This document shows positions 40,467 through 52,306 of a stretch of DNA of 64,000 bases, piece after piece. A program made the translations under genes and the position numbers. Location: NCBI RefSeq assembly GCF_947072515.1, contig NZ_CAMTIG010000015.1, forward strand, positions 1-64,000. Direction: 5' to 3'. The notes under the pieces were generated by a model. The model searched no databases and was not told the DNA's origin. It saw only the letters and a list, made by a program, of their open reading frames with translations. Source of the stretch: an uncultured Clostridium sp. (GTDB lineage: Bacteria > Bacillota > Clostridia > Clostridiales > Clostridiaceae). Within the stretch, counting starts at the first letter, position 1, and the number at the start of each line of letters is the position of its first letter.

Positions 40467-41423
40467 TTGCTAGATTTTAGTGAAAAGGAGGAAGAAATGT
40501 ATAGAAGAGATGATTTTCTTTTAATGTTTCCTGAAAATATAAAATATAAGGTAAAAGAATATCTAAATGATGGTATTCAAGAAGTAAGAATAAAAGTAAA
40601 TAAGCCTGTAATTATATATTTAAGAAGAGGAGAAGTAATTTTGAATTATACTGCGAATATTGATGATTTAAAATATATATTAAAAAGAATATCATCATAT
40701 TCACTATATGCATATGAAGAAGAAATAAAAAGAGGGTTTATAACCATAAAGGGTGGACATAGAGTTGGGCTTGCTGGTGAATGTGTTATGAGTGAAAAAA
40801 CAGTAAGAACAATAAAAAATATTAGTTCAATAAATTTAAGGATTACTAGAGAGATTTTTGGGTGCAGTAAAAAGCTTATACCATATTTAATCCAAGATAA
40901 CAGAGTTTTAAATACAATTATAGTTTCTCCACCTAAATGTGGGAAAACAACTATTTTAAGAGATTTAACTAGAGTTTTATCAAATGGAGATAGCATAAAT
41001 AAATTAACAGGGAAAAAAGTTGTAGTTATTGATGAAAGAAGTGAAATAGGAGCTTGTTATGAAGGCATTCCGCAAATGGATGTAGGAATAAGAACAGATA
41101 TTTTAGATAATTGTTATAAAAGAGAAGGGATATTAATGGCGGTGAGAGCATTAGCACCAGAAGTTATAATATGTGATGAAATTGGACGAGAAGAAGAAAT
41201 TGAAGAAATAAAAAATGCATTTAATTCAGGTGTTAATTTGATTTTTTCAGTACATGGAAAAGATTTTGAAGATTTATATAAAAGAGATGGGATTGATAAA
41301 CTTTTAAGTAAGGGATTGATAGATAGAGTTGTTGTTTTAGCTTCAGATGGAGAAAGATTTGGAGTGGAGAAAGTTTATAGTAGAAAATCAGAGGGGGAAT
41401 TTAGATGCTTAAATATCTATTGA
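40467..41423 (+). CDS. spoIIIAA: Stage III sporulation protein AA
   Basis: PPKCGKTTILRDLTR, VDERSEIGAC, operon order. Confidence 0.95.
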   Translation: MLDFSEKEEEMYRRDDFLLMFPENIKYKVKEYLNDGIQEVRIKVNKPVIIYLRRGEVILNYTANIDDLKYILKRISSYSLYAYEEEIKRGFITIKGGHRVGLAGECVMSEKTVRTIKNISSINLRITREIFGCSKKLIPYLIQDNRVLNTIIVSPPKCGKTTILRDLTRVLSNGDSINKLTGKKVVVIDERSEIGACYEGIPQMDVGIRTDILDNCYKREGILMAVRALAPEVIICDEIGREEEIEEIKNAFNSGVNLIFSVHGKDFEDLYKRDGIDKLLSKGLIDRVVVLASDGERFGVEKVYSRKSEGEFRCLNIY

Positions 41424-41923
41424 TAATTTCGATTTTCTTGTTTTGCTCATATACTGGAATTTTGCTTGGTAAAAGATATATAAATAGATATAAAAATTTA
41501 TGTGAAGTGAACAAGTACAGTAATCTTTTGAAAAATGAAATTTTATATAAAAATACTCCGCTTCCAGAAGCACTTATAAATATTGAGAATAATGAAAATA
41601 AAGTATTTGGAGAAATTTTTAAACAAGTAGCAGAAGATTTAATATGTGGTAAAAAATATACAGCATATGATTCTTTTAAAGAAATATATATAAAACAAAA
41701 GAGTGAATTTTATTTTACAAAGGAAGATGAAAAAACTATTGCAGATTTTTTGATGGTTCTAGGCGAATCAGGTGTGTATGGACAGCAAAATGCATTTGAT
41801 TTATTTAAGATGAATATTGAAAGAAATTTAAAAGAAGCAGAAGAAGTATCTAAAAAAAATTCTAAGCTATATAGCTCATTAGGAGTTTTAACAGGTGCTA
41901 TGATATCAATTTTTTTAATATAG
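41405..41923 (+). CDS. spoIIIAB: Stage III sporulation protein AB
   Basis: Operon order and FLMVLGESGVYGQQNAFDLF. Confidence 0.93.
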   Translation: MLKYLLIISIFLFCSYTGILLGKRYINRYKNLCEVNKYSNLLKNEILYKNTPLPEALINIENNENKVFGEIFKQVAEDLICGKKYTAYDSFKEIYIKQKSEFYFTKEDEKTIADFLMVLGESGVYGQQNAFDLFKMNIERNLKEAEEVSKKNSKLYSSLGVLTGAMISIFLI

Positions 41924-41930
41924 GAGGACG

Positions 41931-42131
41931 ATGATGTTAGATGTAGGATTACTTTTTAAATTAGGTGGAATAGGGATTTTAATGGTCATATTAGATAAAG
42001 TGTTAAAAAGTAGTGGGAAAGATGATATAGCAGTAATTACAAATATGGCTGGAATAGTGATTATTTTAGTGATGGTAGTTTCAATGATAGGAGATCTATT
42101 CCAAACTGTAAGAACAATGTTTATGTTGTAG
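41931..42131 (+). CDS. spoIIIAC: Stage III sporulation protein AC
   Basis: Short two-TM protein, operon order. Confidence 0.92.
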   Translation: MMLDVGLLFKLGGIGILMVILDKVLKSSGKDDIAVITNMAGIVIILVMVVSMIGDLFQTVRTMFML

Positions 42132-42141
42132 GAGGAAGAAA

Positions 42142-42528
42142 ATGCTAATAATAAAAATAATAGCATTTGCATTTGTTGCTCTATTTGTATTTTTATTATT
42201 TAAGGGAAGAAGAGATGATATAGCTGTATTAGTTTTATTAATTGCAGGAATAGCAATATTAATAGTTATTATTTCTCAACTTGGAGAGATAATAATATTT
42301 TTTAAAGATATAGCAAATAGAGCAGGCATGGATGTAGTGTATGTAGGGATAATACTAAAAATAATAGCAATTGCATATTTATCTTCATTTGCAAGTGAGA
42401 TATGTAAAGATGCAGGAGCAGGTTCCATAGCTTCTAAAATTGAGTTAGCAGGAAAAATTCTAATATTGCTTTTAGCAATTCCAATATTAATGTCAGTATT
42501 AGAATCTATTTTGAGGATAATTCAATGA
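42142..42528 (+). CDS. spoIIIAD: Stage III sporulation protein AD
   Basis: IAYLSSFASEICKDAGAGSIASKIE. Confidence 0.93.
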   Translation: MLIIKIIAFAFVALFVFLLFKGRRDDIAVLVLLIAGIAILIVIISQLGEIIIFFKDIANRAGMDVVYVGIILKIIAIAYLSSFASEICKDAGAGSIASKIELAGKILILLLAIPILMSVLESILRIIQ

Positions 42529-43724
42529 GAAAATTAAAAAAGATATTTAGCCTACTTACACTTATATTAGTAATGCAAATAGTTTTACCTAATGGAATTT
42601 ATGTATATGCAAATACAAATGAAAATACAGGGTTAGAATCAACAAATGAAATAAAGGAAGAATCAGATAAAAAATTAAATACATTATATGATTATATAAA
42701 TAAGATGAAAACTGATGATGAATTGTTAAATGAGCTAGATCCTAAAGGATATGTAGAGTCATATATAGAAAATGGGACTGGAACTATAGGATTAAAAGAT
42801 TTAGGACTTATGGTTGTAGGTATATTATTTAAAGAAGTTAAATCAGTTTTAAAGTTGGTTTTATCAGTGGTTTGTATAGCTATGCTGTGTGCATTGCTAA
42901 AGAATTTAGAAGATGCATTTAGTAATGAAAATATATCAAATATAGCATTTTATGCATGTTATTCTGTTTTAATAATTATACTTTCAAGAAGTTTTTTAAT
43001 ATCTATAGATATTGCTATAAATGTAATAAAAGGTATTTCAGAATTTATGAATGCACTGCTCCCAATTTTAGTTGGAATGATAGCTTTGACAGGTGGATTT
43101 GTACAAGCAGCTACAATGGATCCTATAGTTCTTGCATCAGTAATAATAATTCCTAAAATCTATGAGTTTATTATAATACCAATTATATTAATAAGTTTTG
43201 TTTTGAAATTTGCAAATAATCTATCTACAGAACATAAAATAGATAATCTTTGTAAACTAGTAGGTCAAAGTGTTTTATGGCTCCAAGGAATTGTAATAAC
43301 GGTTTTTATTGCAATGCTTACAATAAGAGGAATAACAGCAGATACTATGGATGCTGTGGCTTTAAAAACAACAAAGTTTGCAGTAGATAATTTTATTCCT
43401 ATAGTAGGAAAAGCTTTTTCAGATGCTATTACATCTGTTGCAGGATATTCTCTAATAATAAAAAATGCAATTACAGGGGTTGGACTTATAGTAATAATAT
43501 TAATAGTGCTATATCCTATTGTGAAGTTAATGCTAATGTCATTTATATATAAAATATCAGCATCTTTAGTTGAACCAGTAAGTGATAAAAGAATAACTAG
43601 CGCATTAAGTATGATAGGAGAATCAATAACTTTACTTACTTCATGTGTTATAAGTGTTAGCTTTATGTTTTTTATTCTGCTCGGAATATTAGCATCAGCA
43701 GGTAAATTTATAGTGGGGGGATAA
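42525..43724 (+). CDS. spoIIIAE: Stage III sporulation protein AE
   Basis: Long polytopic membrane protein, operon order. Confidence 0.93.
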   Translation: MRKLKKIFSLLTLILVMQIVLPNGIYVYANTNENTGLESTNEIKEESDKKLNTLYDYINKMKTDDELLNELDPKGYVESYIENGTGTIGLKDLGLMVVGILFKEVKSVLKLVLSVVCIAMLCALLKNLEDAFSNENISNIAFYACYSVLIIILSRSFLISIDIAINVIKGISEFMNALLPILVGMIALTGGFVQAATMDPIVLASVIIIPKIYEFIIIPIILISFVLKFANNLSTEHKIDNLCKLVGQSVLWLQGIVITVFIAMLTIRGITADTMDAVALKTTKFAVDNFIPIVGKAFSDAITSVAGYSLIIKNAITGVGLIVIILIVLYPIVKLMLMSFIYKISASLVEPVSDKRITSALSMIGESITLLTSCVISVSFMFFILLGILASAGKFIVGG

Positions 43725-43729
43725 GAATT

Positions 43730-44311
43730 ATGGAGATGATAAAAGAATTTGTAGTTACATTAGTTAGTACATTAGTTCTTATAACTGCTGTTGAGATGAT
43801 CTTACCTGATAATAAAATGAAAAAATATAGTAAATTTATACTGGGGTTAATGCTCATAGGAGTTATTTTAAATCCAGTGATAAAATTTTTCTCAAGTGGA
43901 GAAGAAACCATAGAAAAGAAAATTGAGGAGTATAGCTCAATAGAGTATTCAAAAGATGAGAAAGAAAAAATAAATGCAAAAGAAATACAACTTCAAAATT
44001 TTAAAGAAAATATTTCGAAGAATATAAATAACATATTAAAAGATAAGTACAAAGGAAAAGATTTTTCAAATGAGGTTGAATGTACTATTGATTTAGACAA
44101 TATGAATGTAGCTATTGACAAAGTCATAGTATATGTAGATGAAAAGGAAAAGGTTAAAACAGTAGAAAAAATAAAGAAAATAACGATAGGAGAAAATGGG
44201 AAAGAGACAGAAGTAAAAACTAATAAAGAATATGAAGAGATACGAGAATTTTTATCAGATGAGTTAAACCTAGATAAGGTGAAAATAAAAGTATTAAAAA
44301 AGGAGGGGTAA
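43730..44311 (+). CDS. spoIIIAF: Stage III sporulation protein AF
   Basis: Two TMs then soluble domain, operon order. Confidence 0.92.
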   Translation: MEMIKEFVVTLVSTLVLITAVEMILPDNKMKKYSKFILGLMLIGVILNPVIKFFSSGEETIEKKIEEYSSIEYSKDEKEKINAKEIQLQNFKENISKNINNILKDKYKGKDFSNEVECTIDLDNMNVAIDKVIVYVDEKEKVKTVEKIKKITIGENGKETEVKTNKEYEEIREFLSDELNLDKVKIKVLKKEG

Positions 44312-44312
44312 A

Positions 44313-44915
44313 ATGGATTTTAAGAAAATAAAAGAAGAATTTAATAAACTCATGAAAGATAAAAAATTTAGTGGATTAATAGCAATAGTATTAGTGTTAC
44401 TTATTATGTTTTTAGTGTTTTCATTTTTTAGTAAGGGTAAAAATGAGATAAAAGAAAATGAAGGAACTATGAATGTAAATGCAGAGGTGCCTGATGCAAA
44501 AAATAATCAATTAAATAATAGTTATGAAAAAGTAGAGAAAGAGGAATTAATATCAATACTTCAAAAAGTTGATGGGGTTGGTAGAGTAGATGTGAAAATG
44601 ACATTTGAAAGTGGTGAAGAGAAGGTTGTTGCATATGACAATAACACACAAACTACTGTTACAGAAGAAGAGGATAGTCAAGGTGGAAAGAGAACTAATG
44701 AACAAAAGAATGATGGAAGTCAAGTTGTAATGTCTAATAATAAAGATGGTAATGAGCCTTTTGTAACAAAAGTATATAAACCTAAAGTTGTAGGTGTAAT
44801 GGTTACAGCAGAAGGAGCTAGCAATAGCAAAATTAAATATAATATTGAAAAAGCAGTATCAGATTTATATAATTTATCTTTTGATAAAGTAAATGTATAT
44901 CCAATGGTAAATTAG
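44313..44915 (+). CDS. spoIIIAG: Stage III sporulation protein AG
   Basis: YKPKVVGVMVTAEGASN ring-building domain. Confidence 0.93.
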   Translation: MDFKKIKEEFNKLMKDKKFSGLIAIVLVLLIMFLVFSFFSKGKNEIKENEGTMNVNAEVPDAKNNQLNNSYEKVEKEELISILQKVDGVGRVDVKMTFESGEEKVVAYDNNTQTTVTEEEDSQGGKRTNEQKNDGSQVVMSNNKDGNEPFVTKVYKPKVVGVMVTAEGASNSKIKYNIEKAVSDLYNLSFDKVNVYPMVN

Positions 44916-44952
44916 CATATAAATTAATAAGTAACTTAAAGGGGGAGAATTT

Positions 44953-45483
44953 ATGTCAACAAAACAATTTGGAATAATCTTTACACTAGCTGGGCTAGTA
45001 ATATGTGTAGGACTTTTATCAATAAAGCTTAATTCAGAGGGGTTAAAATCACCAGAGGATTTGGCTGCGATAGCATTAAATGGAGAAAGTGGAGAAAAAG
45101 AAACTAAACCAGAAGGAGAAAATGAAACAAGTGCAGAGGGAGAAGACTTTTTCTATAATGCAAAAAGTGAAAGAGAAAAGAAAGATGCTGAAGTAAAAGC
45201 AAATTTAAAAGCTGTAGTTGAAGATAAAAATACATCGGCAGATGTTAAGAGTAATGCGCAAAATGAACTTTTAAGAAAAACTAAAGATACAGACAATGAA
45301 AATAGAATTGAAATTAATATAAAAAATAAAGGTTTTAAAGAAGCAGTTTGCTATATAGAAGGCGAAAAGGCAAGAATTTATGTTAAGGGAGAAAGCATAA
45401 ATCAAGACCAAAGTAGAGAAATTAAAGAAGTTGTCCAAAATCTTACTGGAATAACTAACATATCAATAGAAGTGAAAAAATAA
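44953..45483 (+). CDS. spoIIIAH: Stage III sporulation protein AH
   Basis: N-terminal TM and ring-building domain, operon order. Confidence 0.92.
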   Translation: MSTKQFGIIFTLAGLVICVGLLSIKLNSEGLKSPEDLAAIALNGESGEKETKPEGENETSAEGEDFFYNAKSEREKKDAEVKANLKAVVEDKNTSADVKSNAQNELLRKTKDTDNENRIEINIKNKGFKEAVCYIEGEKARIYVKGESINQDQSREIKEVVQNLTGITNISIEVKK

Positions 45484-45568
45484 TTCGTTGTAATGTAAAT
45501 TTATATTTGTTATAATAAGCGTAAGACAAAAAGTTTTGATAATTCAAAACCTTAGGAGGTTTGGTTTC

Positions 45569-45955
45569 ATGGAAAATTTAAATGACAATAATGTTGGAGT
45601 TGTAAAAATATCTGATGAAGTTGTTAGTGTTATAGCAGGTATTGCAGCTGAGGAAATTGATGGAATTTTAGAATTCCAAAATGGTGTTACAAGCAATATT
45701 TCTCAAATGCTTAAAGGAAAAAAGAAATCTTCAGGGAAAGCTGTAAAAGTTAGTTTAGAAGAAGACAGAGCTAAGATTGAAATGGCTGTTACTGTAAAAT
45801 ATGGAGTGAAAATCTTAGATGTAATAGGTCAAGTTCAAGAGAATGTTAAAAGAACTGTTGAAGCCATGACAGGACTTGAAGTTAGCACAGTTGATGTATA
45901 TGTTCAAAACATTTATGTTGAGAAAGAGCATGACAAAGAAGTTAAGGAAAAGTAG
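45569..45955 (+). CDS. Asp23/Gls24 family envelope stress protein
   Basis: VVSVIAGIAAEEIDGI, VKYGVKILDVIGQVQENVKRTVEAMTGLEV. Confidence 0.9.
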   Translation: MENLNDNNVGVVKISDEVVSVIAGIAAEEIDGILEFQNGVTSNISQMLKGKKKSSGKAVKVSLEEDRAKIEMAVTVKYGVKILDVIGQVQENVKRTVEAMTGLEVSTVDVYVQNIYVEKEHDKEVKEK

Positions 45956-45958
45956 TAT

Positions 45959-45985
45959 CACCCTCTGTATAAGCAGAGGGTGTTT
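45959..45985 (+). terminator. Intrinsic terminator
   Basis: CACCCTCTG-TATAAG-CAGAGGGTG. Confidence 0.7.
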
Positions 45986-46059
45986 CCTTGTTTAATATAT
46001 AATAAAAAAAAGAAAAATAGTTAAAACTAAAGAAGGATTTAGTTTTTAGGAGGAAAATA

Positions 46060-46464
46060 ATGAGTAGAAAATTATCAAGAGAAAAAGCAATGGAATTAGT
46101 ATTTAGTATGATGATAACAAAAGAAGGACACGGGGAAGCAATTGAGACTTTTGTTGATAATTATGAAGATGACATAGAAATTTTAGAAATGGATTATATA
46201 AAAGAAGTATTAAGAGGAATAGAAGAAAATAAAGAATACATAGATTCATTAATAGAAAAGAACTTACAAAACTGGAAAATGAATAGAATTTCTAAAGTTA
46301 ACTTAGCTATTTTAAGATTAGCTGTTTATGAAATGAAATTTAGAGACGATGTTCCAGATAGAGTTGCTATCAATGAAGGAATAAACTTAACTAAAAAATA
46401 TTCAGATTTAAAATCAAAAGCTTTTGTAAATGGAGTACTAGATAATATATTAAAAGAAAAATAG
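46060..46464 (+). CDS. nusB: Transcription antitermination factor NusB
   Basis: [25 protein letters not shown]. Confidence 0.93.
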   Translation: MSRKLSREKAMELVFSMMITKEGHGEAIETFVDNYEDDIEILEMDYIKEVLRGIEENKEYIDSLIEKNLQNWKMNRISKVNLAILRLAVYEMKFRDDVPDRVAINEGINLTKKYSDLKSKAFVNGVLDNILKEK

Positions 46465-46476
46465 GGAGTGGATTAA

Positions 46477-47322
46477 GTGAGTAATATAATAGATGGGAGA
46501 AAAGTTTCTACGCAAATAAAAGAAGAAATAAAAAAAATTGTCAATGAAAGAAAAGAGCAGAAAAAAGCTTTGCCTAAAATAGCATCTATTTTAGTTGGAA
46601 ATGATGGTGGATCTATATATTATCAAAATAGTCAAGAGAAAGTAGCGACTTCATTAGGAGTTCAGTTTTCAAAGGTTATTTTAGATGAGACAATAGATGA
46701 AAAAGAATTAATAGAGAAGATAGAGGAACTTAATGAGGATAAATCAGTAAGTGGAATTATGTTGTTATTACCGCTACCAAAACATCTAAATGAAAAAAAT
46801 ATAGTAAATAAAATATCAGTAGAAAAAGATATTGATTGTTTAACATATGAATCAGTTGGAAAGTTATATTTAGGTGAAGAGACTTTTGTGCCATGTACTC
46901 CACAATCTATTATTACATTGCTAGAAAGTTATAAGGTTGATTTAGAAGGAAAAGAGGTAGTTGTAATAGGAAGAAGTAATATAGTTGGAAAACCTATTGC
47001 ACAATTGCTTCTAAATAAGCATGCAACAGTTACAATATGCCATTCAAAAACAAAGAAATTAAAAGAACTATGCAAAAGAGCAGATATACTAATAGTAGCA
47101 ATAGGTAAGCCTAAATTTATTACAAAAGAATATATAAAAGAAAATGCAATACTAATAGATGTAGGTACATCTTCTTTTGAAGGTAAAATAACTGGAGATA
47201 TTGACTTTGAAAATGTAAAAGATATAGCAAAGTTAATAACACCAGTACCAGGTGGAGTAGGAGCCCTAACTACTGCACTTTTAATAAAAAATAGTTGTAA
47301 GGTTTTAAAAGATGAAAATTAA
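46477..47322 (+). CDS. folD: Methylenetetrahydrofolate dehydrogenase/cyclohydrolase
   Basis: VVVIGRSNIVGKPIAQLLL, TPVPGGVGALTTALL. Confidence 0.95.
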   Translation: MSNIIDGRKVSTQIKEEIKKIVNERKEQKKALPKIASILVGNDGGSIYYQNSQEKVATSLGVQFSKVILDETIDEKELIEKIEELNEDKSVSGIMLLLPLPKHLNEKNIVNKISVEKDIDCLTYESVGKLYLGEETFVPCTPQSIITLLESYKVDLEGKEVVVIGRSNIVGKPIAQLLLNKHATVTICHSKTKKLKELCKRADILIVAIGKPKFITKEYIKENAILIDVGTSSFEGKITGDIDFENVKDIAKLITPVPGGVGALTTALLIKNSCKVLKDEN

Positions 47323-48532
47323 AATTTTATCAGTATTTGAGGTTAATAATTATATAAAGAAAATTACTGAAAATGATTTTATATTAAATAATCTCTCTGT
47401 AAAAGGAGAGATTTCTAATTTAAAATATCATACAAGTGGGCATATATATTTTTCATTAAAGGATGATTTTTCAAAAATAAATTGTGTCATGTTTAAAAGT
47501 GATGCAGAATTATTAACTTTTAGGCTTAAAGAAGGATTAGATGTAATAATAAATGGGAGAATTTCTATTTATCCTCAAAATGGAAGTTTGCAATTATACT
47601 GTAGAGAAATAGAAGAAGTTGGGATAGGAGACTTACATATAAAGTTTGAGAGATTAAAGGAAAAACTTTTAAAAGAAGGACTTTTTGATTCGGAAAATAA
47701 AAAAGATTTACCTAAAAATCCAACTAGAATAGGAGTAGTAACTGCAGAAACAGGAGCAGCTATAAGAGATATAATAAATGTAACTAAAAGACGAAATAAT
47801 TTATGTGACATTGTATTATACCCTGCAAAAGTACAAGGTGAAGGTGGTTACAAAACTATAATTGCTGGAATTGAATATTTTAATAAATCTAAATCTGTTG
47901 ACTTAATTATAATAGGTCGTGGAGGGGGTTCGTTAGAAGAACTTTGGAACTTTAATGAAGAAGCCTTAGCATATGCAATTTTCAAATCAAAAATTCCGAT
48001 TGTTTCAGCAGTAGGACATGAGGTGGACTTTACAATTTCAGACTTTGTTGCAGATACCAGAGCAGCAACACCTTCACAGGGAGCAGAAATTTCAGTCCCA
48101 GATATAAATAGATTAAAGATAGAGATAAAAAATACAAACACTTTACTAAATAAAAAAATAGAGAGTATAATAGAAAATGAAAAAAGAGATTTAAAAGGGA
48201 AATTTAAAATTATAAGTCTTAATTCTCCTAAAGTTAGAATATCCAATGGATATTTAGATATAGATTCTAAATATAAGGAATTAAACAAGCAAATAATGGA
48301 TAGATTAAAAGAAGAAAAAAGAAAAATAAGTGAGTTTAATAATTTATTAAATGCTAATAATCCAGTAAATATATTAGATAAAGGATATTCTATAATAAAA
48401 TCTAAAGGCAAAGTTATAAAACAAAAAGAAGAATTAGAAAAGGCAAGTAATATAGAAATTACATTAAGTAATGGAGTAATAAAGGGAATATTTAAACAAA
48501 GTGGAGGAGAAAACAATGGCCAAAAAAACTAG
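47312..48532 (+). CDS. xseA: Exodeoxyribonuclease VII large subunit
   Basis: [36 protein letters not shown]. Confidence 0.95.
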   Translation: MKIKILSVFEVNNYIKKITENDFILNNLSVKGEISNLKYHTSGHIYFSLKDDFSKINCVMFKSDAELLTFRLKEGLDVIINGRISIYPQNGSLQLYCREIEEVGIGDLHIKFERLKEKLLKEGLFDSENKKDLPKNPTRIGVVTAETGAAIRDIINVTKRRNNLCDIVLYPAKVQGEGGYKTIIAGIEYFNKSKSVDLIIIGRGGGSLEELWNFNEEALAYAIFKSKIPIVSAVGHEVDFTISDFVADTRAATPSQGAEISVPDINRLKIEIKNTNTLLNKKIESIIENEKRDLKGKFKIISLNSPKVRISNGYLDIDSKYKELNKQIMDRLKEEKRKISEFNNLLNANNPVNILDKGYSIIKSKGKVIKQKEELEKASNIEITLSNGVIKGIFKQSGGENNGQKN

Positions 48533-48722
48533 TTATGAAGAAATGTTATCAGAATTAGAAGAAATTTTAGATAAATTAGAAAGCAATTCATGTACATTAG
48601 ATGAATCGATGAAAGAATATGAAAATGGAGTTAAACTTATAAATAAATTATATAAAACTCTAAATGGATATGAAGGGAAAATATCTATAATAAAAGAAAA
48701 TGAAGAAGTGGAGTTTAAATAA
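48516..48722 (+). CDS. xseB: Exodeoxyribonuclease VII small subunit
   Basis: [35 protein letters not shown]. Confidence 0.93.
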   Translation: MAKKTSYEEMLSELEEILDKLESNSCTLDESMKEYENGVKLINKLYKTLNGYEGKISIIKENEEVEFK

Positions 48723-48724
48723 AC

Positions 48725-49597
48725 ATGGATATTAATGATTATAAGTTAGAAATAGATAATTATTTAAATAATTACTTTGAAGGAAGAGCAGGATATAACG
48801 ATATAATATACCATTCTCAAAGTTATAGTTTAAACATAGGTGGGAAGAGAGTAAGACCAATCTTAACTTTATTAGTATACTCTCTTTATAAAGATAGTTA
48901 TAAAGGGGCATTAAAAGTAGCTTGTGCTATAGAAATGATTCATACATACTCATTAATACATGATGATTTACCATGTATGGATGATGATGATTTAAGAAGA
49001 GGTAAAAAAACTAATCATAAAGTTTTTGGTGAAAATATAGCTGTGCTAGCAGGAGATGCTTTATTAAATGAGGCGATGATAGTAATTATGACTGAATCTT
49101 TAAAATACGGAAAAAATTATTTAGAAGCAGGAATAAAGATAGCAGAAGCAGCAGGCTCAGAAGGAATGATCGGAGGGCAAGTTGTAGATATTTTAAGTGA
49201 AGAAAAAGAAGATATAGAAATAAATGAATTAAAATATATGCATAAAAAGAAAACTGGTGAACTTATAAAGGTTTCAATACTTGCAGGAGCTATTATGGGA
49301 GATGGGACTGCTGAGGAAATTGAAAAATTAAATAAATTTGGGGATGACTTAGGATTAGCGTTCCAAATAAAAGACGATATACTAGATATAATTGGGAATG
49401 AAAAGAAATTAGGGAAAAAAATACATGTAGATGAGAAAAATAATAAAACAAACTACATAAGTAAATATGGTTTAGAAAAAAGTAAAGAAATGTGTGAGTC
49501 TCTAACAAACAATTGTATAGAAATATTAAAGAGTTTAAATAAAGATACTAAATTATTAGAAGATCTTACTTTAAACTTATTAAAAAGAGATTATTAG
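48725..49597 (+). CDS. ispA: Farnesyl diphosphate synthase family
   Basis: GGKRVRPILTL, HDDLPCMDDDDLRRG, DDILD. Confidence 0.94.
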   Translation: MDINDYKLEIDNYLNNYFEGRAGYNDIIYHSQSYSLNIGGKRVRPILTLLVYSLYKDSYKGALKVACAIEMIHTYSLIHDDLPCMDDDDLRRGKKTNHKVFGENIAVLAGDALLNEAMIVIMTESLKYGKNYLEAGIKIAEAAGSEGMIGGQVVDILSEEKEDIEINELKYMHKKKTGELIKVSILAGAIMGDGTAEEIEKLNKFGDDLGLAFQIKDDILDIIGNEKKLGKKIHVDEKNNKTNYISKYGLEKSKEMCESLTNNCIEILKSLNKDTKLLEDLTLNLLKRDY

Positions 49598-49612
49598 GTG
49601 GTTTAGAAAAAG

Positions 49613-51496
49613 ATGAATATTTTAAATAAAATAAACTCTCCCAAAGATGTTAGAGATTTAGACAATAAAGAATTATATTTAGTAGGTAATGAGATAAGAG
49701 AATTTTTAATTTCTTCTGTATCTAAAACAGGAGGACATTTAGCTTCTAATTTAGGTGTTGTTGAATTAACACTTAGTATATTTAGAGAGTTTGATTTAGA
49801 TAAAGATAAAGTTATATGGGATGTAGGACATCAAAGTTATGTCCATAAAATTTTAACAGGAAGAAAAGATGACTTTGATGTTTTAAGAACACATAAAGGT
49901 ATGAGTGGATTCCCAAAAAGAAAAGAAAGTAAATATGATGCGTTTGATACTGGACACAGTAGCACATCAATTTCTGCAGCACTTGGAATGGCAAGAGCAA
50001 GAGATCTAAAGGGTGAGGACTCTAATATAGTTGCTGTAATAGGAGATGGTGCCTTAACTGGTGGAATGGCTTTAGAAGCATTAAATGACGTAGGATATAA
50101 TAAAACAAATTTAATAATAATATTAAATGATAACCAAATGTCAATTTCGACTAATGTAGGTGGTTTATCATCATATTTAAATAGAATGCGAATGCAACCT
50201 AAATACAATATGATAAAAAAAGAAGTGAAAACCAAATTAAGTGAAAGTGAAATTGGAGAAAACTTAGCTTTAAAACTAACAAGAGTTAAAGATAGTATAA
50301 AGCAATTAGTAGTTCCATCAATGTTATTTGAAGATATGGGCGTAAAATATTTAGGCCCAATTGATGGACACGATATTGTAAAGTTAAGAGAAGTAATAAG
50401 CAATGCAAAAATGATGACAGGCCCTGTTATTATTCATACCATAACTAAAAAAGGAAAAGGTTATGAGTTAGCAGAAGAAAGTCCATGTAAGTATCATGGT
50501 ATTTCACCATTTAATAAAATAAGTGGAGAAGTAATAAGTAAAAGTAGTAGTGCAAATTATTCTAAAAAATTTGGTGAGGCTATGAAATTATTAGCTAATG
50601 AGGATAAGGATATTGTAGCAATAACAGCAGCAATGCCAGATGGAACCGGGTTAACAGAGTTTGCAAAGGAATTTAAAAATAGGTTTTTTGATGTAGGAAT
50701 AGCAGAGCAACATGCAGTTACAATGGCAGCAGGAATGGCATGTGCGGGCTTAAAACCCGTTTTTGCGGTATATTCGACTTTTTTACAAAGAGGATTAGAT
50801 CAAGTTTTACATGATGTTTGTATTCAAAATTTACCTGTAGTTTTTGCTATAGATAGAGCTGGAATTGTTGGAGAAGATGGAGAAACACATCAAGGAATAT
50901 TTGATGTTTCATATCTTTCTATAATACCAAACATGACAATAATTGCTCCGAAATGCTTAGATGAAGTTTACCCAATGCTTAAGTGGGCAATAAATAAAGG
51001 AACTCCAGTAGCTATAAGATATCCAAGAGGTGGAGATATTTTAGAAAATATGAAACCCTTAAAAGAGATAAAATATGGAGAATGGGAACAGTTAGATTGT
51101 GAAAAGAGCGTTATATCTATAATTGCAACAGGAAAAATGGTATCATATGCTATGATGGCCAAAGAAAAACTAATAGAAAAAAATATAAAGGTAAATATAA
51201 TAAATGCAGCATTTATTAAGCCTATTGATGAAAAACTATTAAAAGAAGTTGCAGAAAATAGCCACATAATACTAACTGTAGAAGACAATGTAATAGCAGG
51301 TGGATTAGGTTCTAATGTAAATATGAAATTAAATGAATATAATTTTAAAGGTAAATTTGAAGCTTTAGGATATAAAGATAAGTTTATTGAACAGGGTAAG
51401 GTTGATATACTTTACAATGAAGAAGGATTAGATTCAGATGGAATAAAAAATAAAGTATTAGAACTTATACAAGAAGGAGATACGTATGTCAGATAA
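49613..51496 (+). CDS. dxs: 1-deoxy-D-xylulose-5-phosphate synthase
   Basis: [47 protein letters not shown]. Confidence 0.96.
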   Translation: MNILNKINSPKDVRDLDNKELYLVGNEIREFLISSVSKTGGHLASNLGVVELTLSIFREFDLDKDKVIWDVGHQSYVHKILTGRKDDFDVLRTHKGMSGFPKRKESKYDAFDTGHSSTSISAALGMARARDLKGEDSNIVAVIGDGALTGGMALEALNDVGYNKTNLIIILNDNQMSISTNVGGLSSYLNRMRMQPKYNMIKKEVKTKLSESEIGENLALKLTRVKDSIKQLVVPSMLFEDMGVKYLGPIDGHDIVKLREVISNAKMMTGPVIIHTITKKGKGYELAEESPCKYHGISPFNKISGEVISKSSSANYSKKFGEAMKLLANEDKDIVAITAAMPDGTGLTEFAKEFKNRFFDVGIAEQHAVTMAAGMACAGLKPVFAVYSTFLQRGLDQVLHDVCIQNLPVVFAIDRAGIVGEDGETHQGIFDVSYLSIIPNMTIIAPKCLDEVYPMLKWAINKGTPVAIRYPRGGDILENMKPLKEIKYGEWEQLDCEKSVISIIATGKMVSYAMMAKEKLIEKNIKVNIINAAFIKPIDEKLLKEVAENSHIILTVEDNVIAGGLGSNVNMKLNEYNFKGKFEALGYKDKFIEQGKVDILYNEEGLDSDGIKNKVLELIQEGDTYVR

Positions 51497-52295
51497 AAAA
51501 GAAAGATTAGATATATTATTAGTTGAAAAAGGAATAATTGAATCTAGAGAGAAAGCTAAGACAAGTATAATGGCAGGATTAGTTTTCGTTGATGGACAAA
51601 GAATAGATAAAGCTGGTATGAAAGTTTCGGTAGAGGCTAGTATCGAGTTTAAAGGACATAAGATACCGTACGTAAGTAGAGGTGGATTAAAACTTGAGAA
51701 AGCCTTAAAGGAGTTTCCATTAGAATTACAAGATAAAGTATGTATGGATATAGGTGCATCAACAGGCGGATTTACAGATTGTATGCTTCAAAATGGAGCA
51801 TCAAAAGTTTTTGCTGTTGATGTAGGGTATGGACAATTTGCTTGGAAATTAAGAACTGATCCTAGAGTTGTATGCATGGAAAGAACTAATATAAGATATG
51901 TTACACCTGAGGAAATAGGAGAAAAATTAGATTTTGCATCAATAGATGTATCTTTTATCTCATTAAAAACTATAATGCCTGCAACAATAAACTTATTAAA
52001 AGATAATGGAGAAGTTGTTGCGCTAATTAAACCACAGTTTGAAGCAGGTCGTGGAAAAGTTGGGAAAAAAGGTGTTGTTAGAGAAGAAAGTATACATTTA
52101 GAAGTTGTTGAAGGAATAATAAATTTCCTAAAAGAGCACGATTTAAATATCTTAGGCCTTAGTTATTCTCCAATTAAGGGACCAGAAGGAAACATTGAAT
52201 ATTTAGTTTATTTTTCAAAAGATAAAGAAAAAGAAAGTAATTTTGTAGATGAAGATATAGTACGAATTGTGAAGGGGTCTCACACAGAAATTTAA
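51486..52295 (+). CDS. tlyA: TlyA family rRNA methyltransferase/putative hemolysin
   Basis: S4 N-terminus, [18 protein letters not shown]. Confidence 0.93.
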   Translation: MSDKKERLDILLVEKGIIESREKAKTSIMAGLVFVDGQRIDKAGMKVSVEASIEFKGHKIPYVSRGGLKLEKALKEFPLELQDKVCMDIGASTGGFTDCMLQNGASKVFAVDVGYGQFAWKLRTDPRVVCMERTNIRYVTPEEIGEKLDFASIDVSFISLKTIMPATINLLKDNGEVVALIKPQFEAGRGKVGKKGVVREESIHLEVVEGIINFLKEHDLNILGLSYSPIKGPEGNIEYLVYFSKDKEKESNFVDEDIVRIVKGSHTEI

Positions 52296-52306
52296 AGGAG
52301 AAAGAA

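Noticed and set aside
47848-48516. 222-aa minus-strand ORF opposite xseA
   Set aside because: Antisense to a clear xseA; no SD or independent motif.
49837-50403. 188-aa minus-strand ORF opposite dxs
   Set aside because: Antisense to a clear dxs; no domain signature.
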